A model generated the notes under the pieces. That model made no database searches. It was given only the letters and a program-made list of their open reading frames with translations, and was not told the DNA's origin. The translations under genes and the position numbers were made by a program. Of a stretch of DNA of 64,000 nt, positions 61,671 through 64,000 are shown in pieces (positions within the stretch are counted from its first letter, which is position 1; each line of letters begins with the position of its first letter). This stretch comes from Coenobita brevimanus (taxonomy: Eukaryota; Arthropoda; Malacostraca; Decapoda; Coenobitidae): contig CM064715.1 in NCBI GenBank assembly GCA_032717465.1, forward strand, positions 40,883,659 through 40,947,658. The letters run 5' to 3'.

Positions 61671-62122
61671 TTACCCACATGTGGTTCTCGTCCTTCAGAA
61701 TTCAAGTCTTACAGCGCAATTAGATCTTTTTGCAAGTTGTTCCTGCTGTTACCAGGCTATTTTCTGTATTTGGAAAAGTCTGTCTTAAAGCTGAAATCAA
61801 GTATGAAGCAGACGGCCAGAACTAAATAGAAATTACATTTTGGAGCTGCGGAGATTACCTTATCTGTATGATCCTGGAGTGAAGTAGTTTAGTGGTGACG
61901 ACTAACCCCGCCTCATTGCGTTTGTTCTAACCTGACAAGGATTCTCACCCACTTTTCAGCTCACCTTAGAGCTGAGTGTTGTCAGATTGGAGGGCAAACT
62001 GGACTGGCAAACAAGGAGCTGCATTTCCACCTTATAACTAAGGATCATCGAATTTCACGCAAACACTACTTAGCATTCGACATCTGGGAGTGACCCAGTT
62101 CCGTCAAACAGAGCGTGGCAGG

Positions 62123-63385
62123 ATGTTAGTGGGCGTACTTAAGTGTCTGAGGGTGGTGGGAGGATTTCCTTACACATGGCACCACACCCACACCAACACA
62201 CTGAAGCGAAGGCCGCTCTTAGTGTTATGGGGCATTATCATCTGCACCTTCCTGGCGCTCCTAGCGGGTTGGACCATCGGTAAAGAAGTTTCGAAAATTA
62301 TCATGAACAACAACAGTACCGTTTACGGACTGCTGGGCAACTTAAACATCTTCTTGATGAACCTCGGTTCTCTTGGTCTGCTGCTGTCCTGTCTGCTCAA
62401 CTCGTACCGGTTGGAGCAGATTTTGGTCATTCTTAAACAACTGGAACAGCAAAATCCAAACACTGAGTCAATTAACAGGCGAAACCTGGACATGATATTG
62501 TTCATTATAATGGTCTTGTGTGGAACCATCGGTAGCGGGATGATAATAGTCAACTTCATTAACTCCACTAAGCATGACGGTTTCTCCAAGGCTGCATCTG
62601 CGCTTCTAGAGGCAGACTACTCTATTTTTGTTAGCTTGACTGCCTTGGTTGTGATACTGGTAGTGCGGGAGATCAGAATGGCTACGAGGAGAGTCGTGAA
62701 TGGTTTGGTGAACTGGTTTGCCTCGGTATCACCTTCCAACTTCATCTGCCCAAAGCCAGATTTCTCAGCCACAGTCTCCAACTTCGTCTCTCCTCAACTA
62801 GATCTGATTACTGATTTCTCCTCTTCTCAAGCAGGTTTTTCTTCAGCTTCCAATTACGATTTCCGTCAGTCATTCTTCCGCACTTCAACTTCGAACTTCA
62901 TCTCGTCTCGCAGAAGTTTCTCTGCTTCTAACCATGTCTCCCCTCAACCACTTTTCTCAAACTCATCTTCTAACACTCACTCCTCCAACCGGATTCAGAC
63001 TCAAACAGCCGTTTCTGTGCCAGCCTCTAAACTGACACCGTCACAGACAGCCTCTTCCACGCTAGCCACCAGCAACTCACATGGGCCTATCACCTGCCGT
63101 CTGCGACATTTCCTCGTGTGTGCTGAGCTGATAGAGGCTGCTGCTAAGTTGATGCACCTGTACATCAGGCTGCCACTGCTCATCATCTCACTTGAAGTCT
63201 TCCTCGGGTTCACCGCCATCATCATCATACTCTCCCAAGCCAGCACCATCACCCCCAGCTATGCCCTGTTAATGGTCAGCTACATTAGCAGAGTGTGGTA
63301 CCTCTTTAGGGAGGTTGACCTGTTCATGGACATGGTGATTATAAACCTCATTACAGTTTTGTCACACTACTTGTGTTCATATTAA
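62123..63385 (+). CDS. Gustatory-receptor-like seven-transmembrane chemoreceptor, partial (last exon missing)
   Basis: The 420-codon open frame starts at the first ATG (62,123; purine at -3). An upstream in-frame GTG at 62,090 is not a plausible eukaryotic start. A short N-terminus LKCLRVVGGFPY resembles the Gr-family opening. Hydrophobic segments lie at about residues 31-52, 70-92, 122-146, 164-182, 346-371 and 378-396. Between the fourth and fifth is a ~160-residue hydrophilic loop, with a Ser/Phe-rich part (about 203-320) of imperfect SNF-S-P-P-FS repeats. After it, RLPLLIISLEVFLGFTAIII has the Gr TM5 pattern. The family's C-terminal TM7 with TYhhhhhQF is absent. A donor-like ATG|GTGATT at 63,334/63,335 (phase 0, after Met404) suggests the exon ends there and TM7 lies beyond the window. 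The inferred role is a ligand-gated cation channel in chemosensory neuron membranes. Alternatives are a truncated pseudogene or another multipass membrane protein. The open, unique, non-repeat frame is strong; the family call is moderate. Confidence 0.6.
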   Translation: MLVGVLKCLRVVGGFPYTWHHTHTNTLKRRPLLVLWGIIICTFLALLAGWTIGKEVSKIIMNNNSTVYGLLGNLNIFLMNLGSLGLLLSCLLNSYRLEQILVILKQLEQQNPNTESINRRNLDMILFIIMVLCGTIGSGMIIVNFINSTKHDGFSKAASALLEADYSIFVSLTALVVILVVREIRMATRRVVNGLVNWFASVSPSNFICPKPDFSATVSNFVSPQLDLITDFSSSQAGFSSASNYDFRQSFFRTSTSNFISSRRSFSASNHVSPQPLFSNSSSNTHSSNRIQTQTAVSVPASKLTPSQTASSTLATSNSHGPITCRLRHFLVCAELIEAAAKLMHLYIRLPLLIISLEVFLGFTAIIIILSQASTITPSYALLMVSYISRVWYLFREVDLFMDMVIINLITVLSHYLCSY

Positions 63386-63428
63386 AAAAACAGGTACCGT
63401 TTCTTATCCTGAGTTCTATACATAAATG

Positions 63429-64000
<572 letters not shown>

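Noticed and set aside
61199..61829. Plus-strand frames of 118-174 codons upstream of the Gr-like gene
   Set aside because: They read the degenerate ~48-bp minisatellite. The first lacks an ATG start and neither resembles a Gr N-terminus.

Overview
The window looks like nuclear DNA of an animal with a large, microsatellite-choked genome. My best inference is a decapod crustacean. The reasons are very long dinucleotide runs (one perfect GT tract of about 1.3 kb, and another of at least 570 bp at the right edge), decayed APE-type LINEs of kinds I associate with decapods, and a single gene-like exon in 64 kb. No species is claimed. There is nothing bacterial here: no operons, CRISPR array or phage genes. 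Nearly all long open frames in 1-62 kb are translations of simple repeats or of transposon antisense strands.

Layout. 0-6.4 kb: dispersed repeats, a 32-bp minisatellite, G-rich repeats, two copies of a ~480-bp repeat (family A), and the first copy of a short TIR element (MITE-D). 6.4-18.4 kb: mostly unassignable sequence with CT/GT/CA/AT runs, a 1-kb pyrimidine tract, and two arrays of degenerate ~140-bp tandem units. 18.4-19.8 kb: the giant GT tract. 20.57-23.78 kb (minus strand): a nearly full-length but dead RTE-type LINE with endonuclease, reverse transcriptase and a (GATA)n tail. 24-34.3 kb: a tandem duplication showing GT expansion, a 1.9-kb purine tract, and a 1.25-kb C-rich, G-poor array. 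34.6-49.6 kb: MITE-D copy 2, a jockey/CR1-like LINE remnant, a tRNA-derived SINE, a Tc1-like foldback element, LINE and RTE tail fragments, and a hAT-type element with ends intact. 49.8-56.3 kb: a tRNA-like piece, a nested stack of repeats including a miniature RTE (5' end fused to 3' end), a dense array of a palindromic repeat, and MITE-D copy 3. 56.7-60 kb (minus strand): a second, badly decayed LINE. 61.2-64 kb: a ~48-bp minisatellite, then the only convincing host gene.

The gene is a 420-codon open frame at 62,123-63,385 resembling an arthropod gustatory-receptor (Gr-like) chemoreceptor. It has a Gr-style N-terminus, four membrane segments, an unusually long Ser/Phe-rich loop, then TM5 and TM6. 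The expected TM7 exon is missing. A plausible phase-0 splice donor at 63,335 would put the terminal GT tract in an intron, with the last exon beyond the window.

The most pervasive unexplained structure is a dispersed motif, AGACGATTTTATTCAGCT, and its reverse complement. I find roughly 40 decayed copies, often paired head-to-head as imperfect palindromes of ~100-180 bp and sometimes in tandem at ~110-bp spacing. I call it the PIR repeat (palindromic interspersed repeat). All family names used here (PIR, MITE-D, A, C, G, H) are local labels. Repeat assignments come from by-eye comparison within the window plus remembered family hallmarks; no database was searched.
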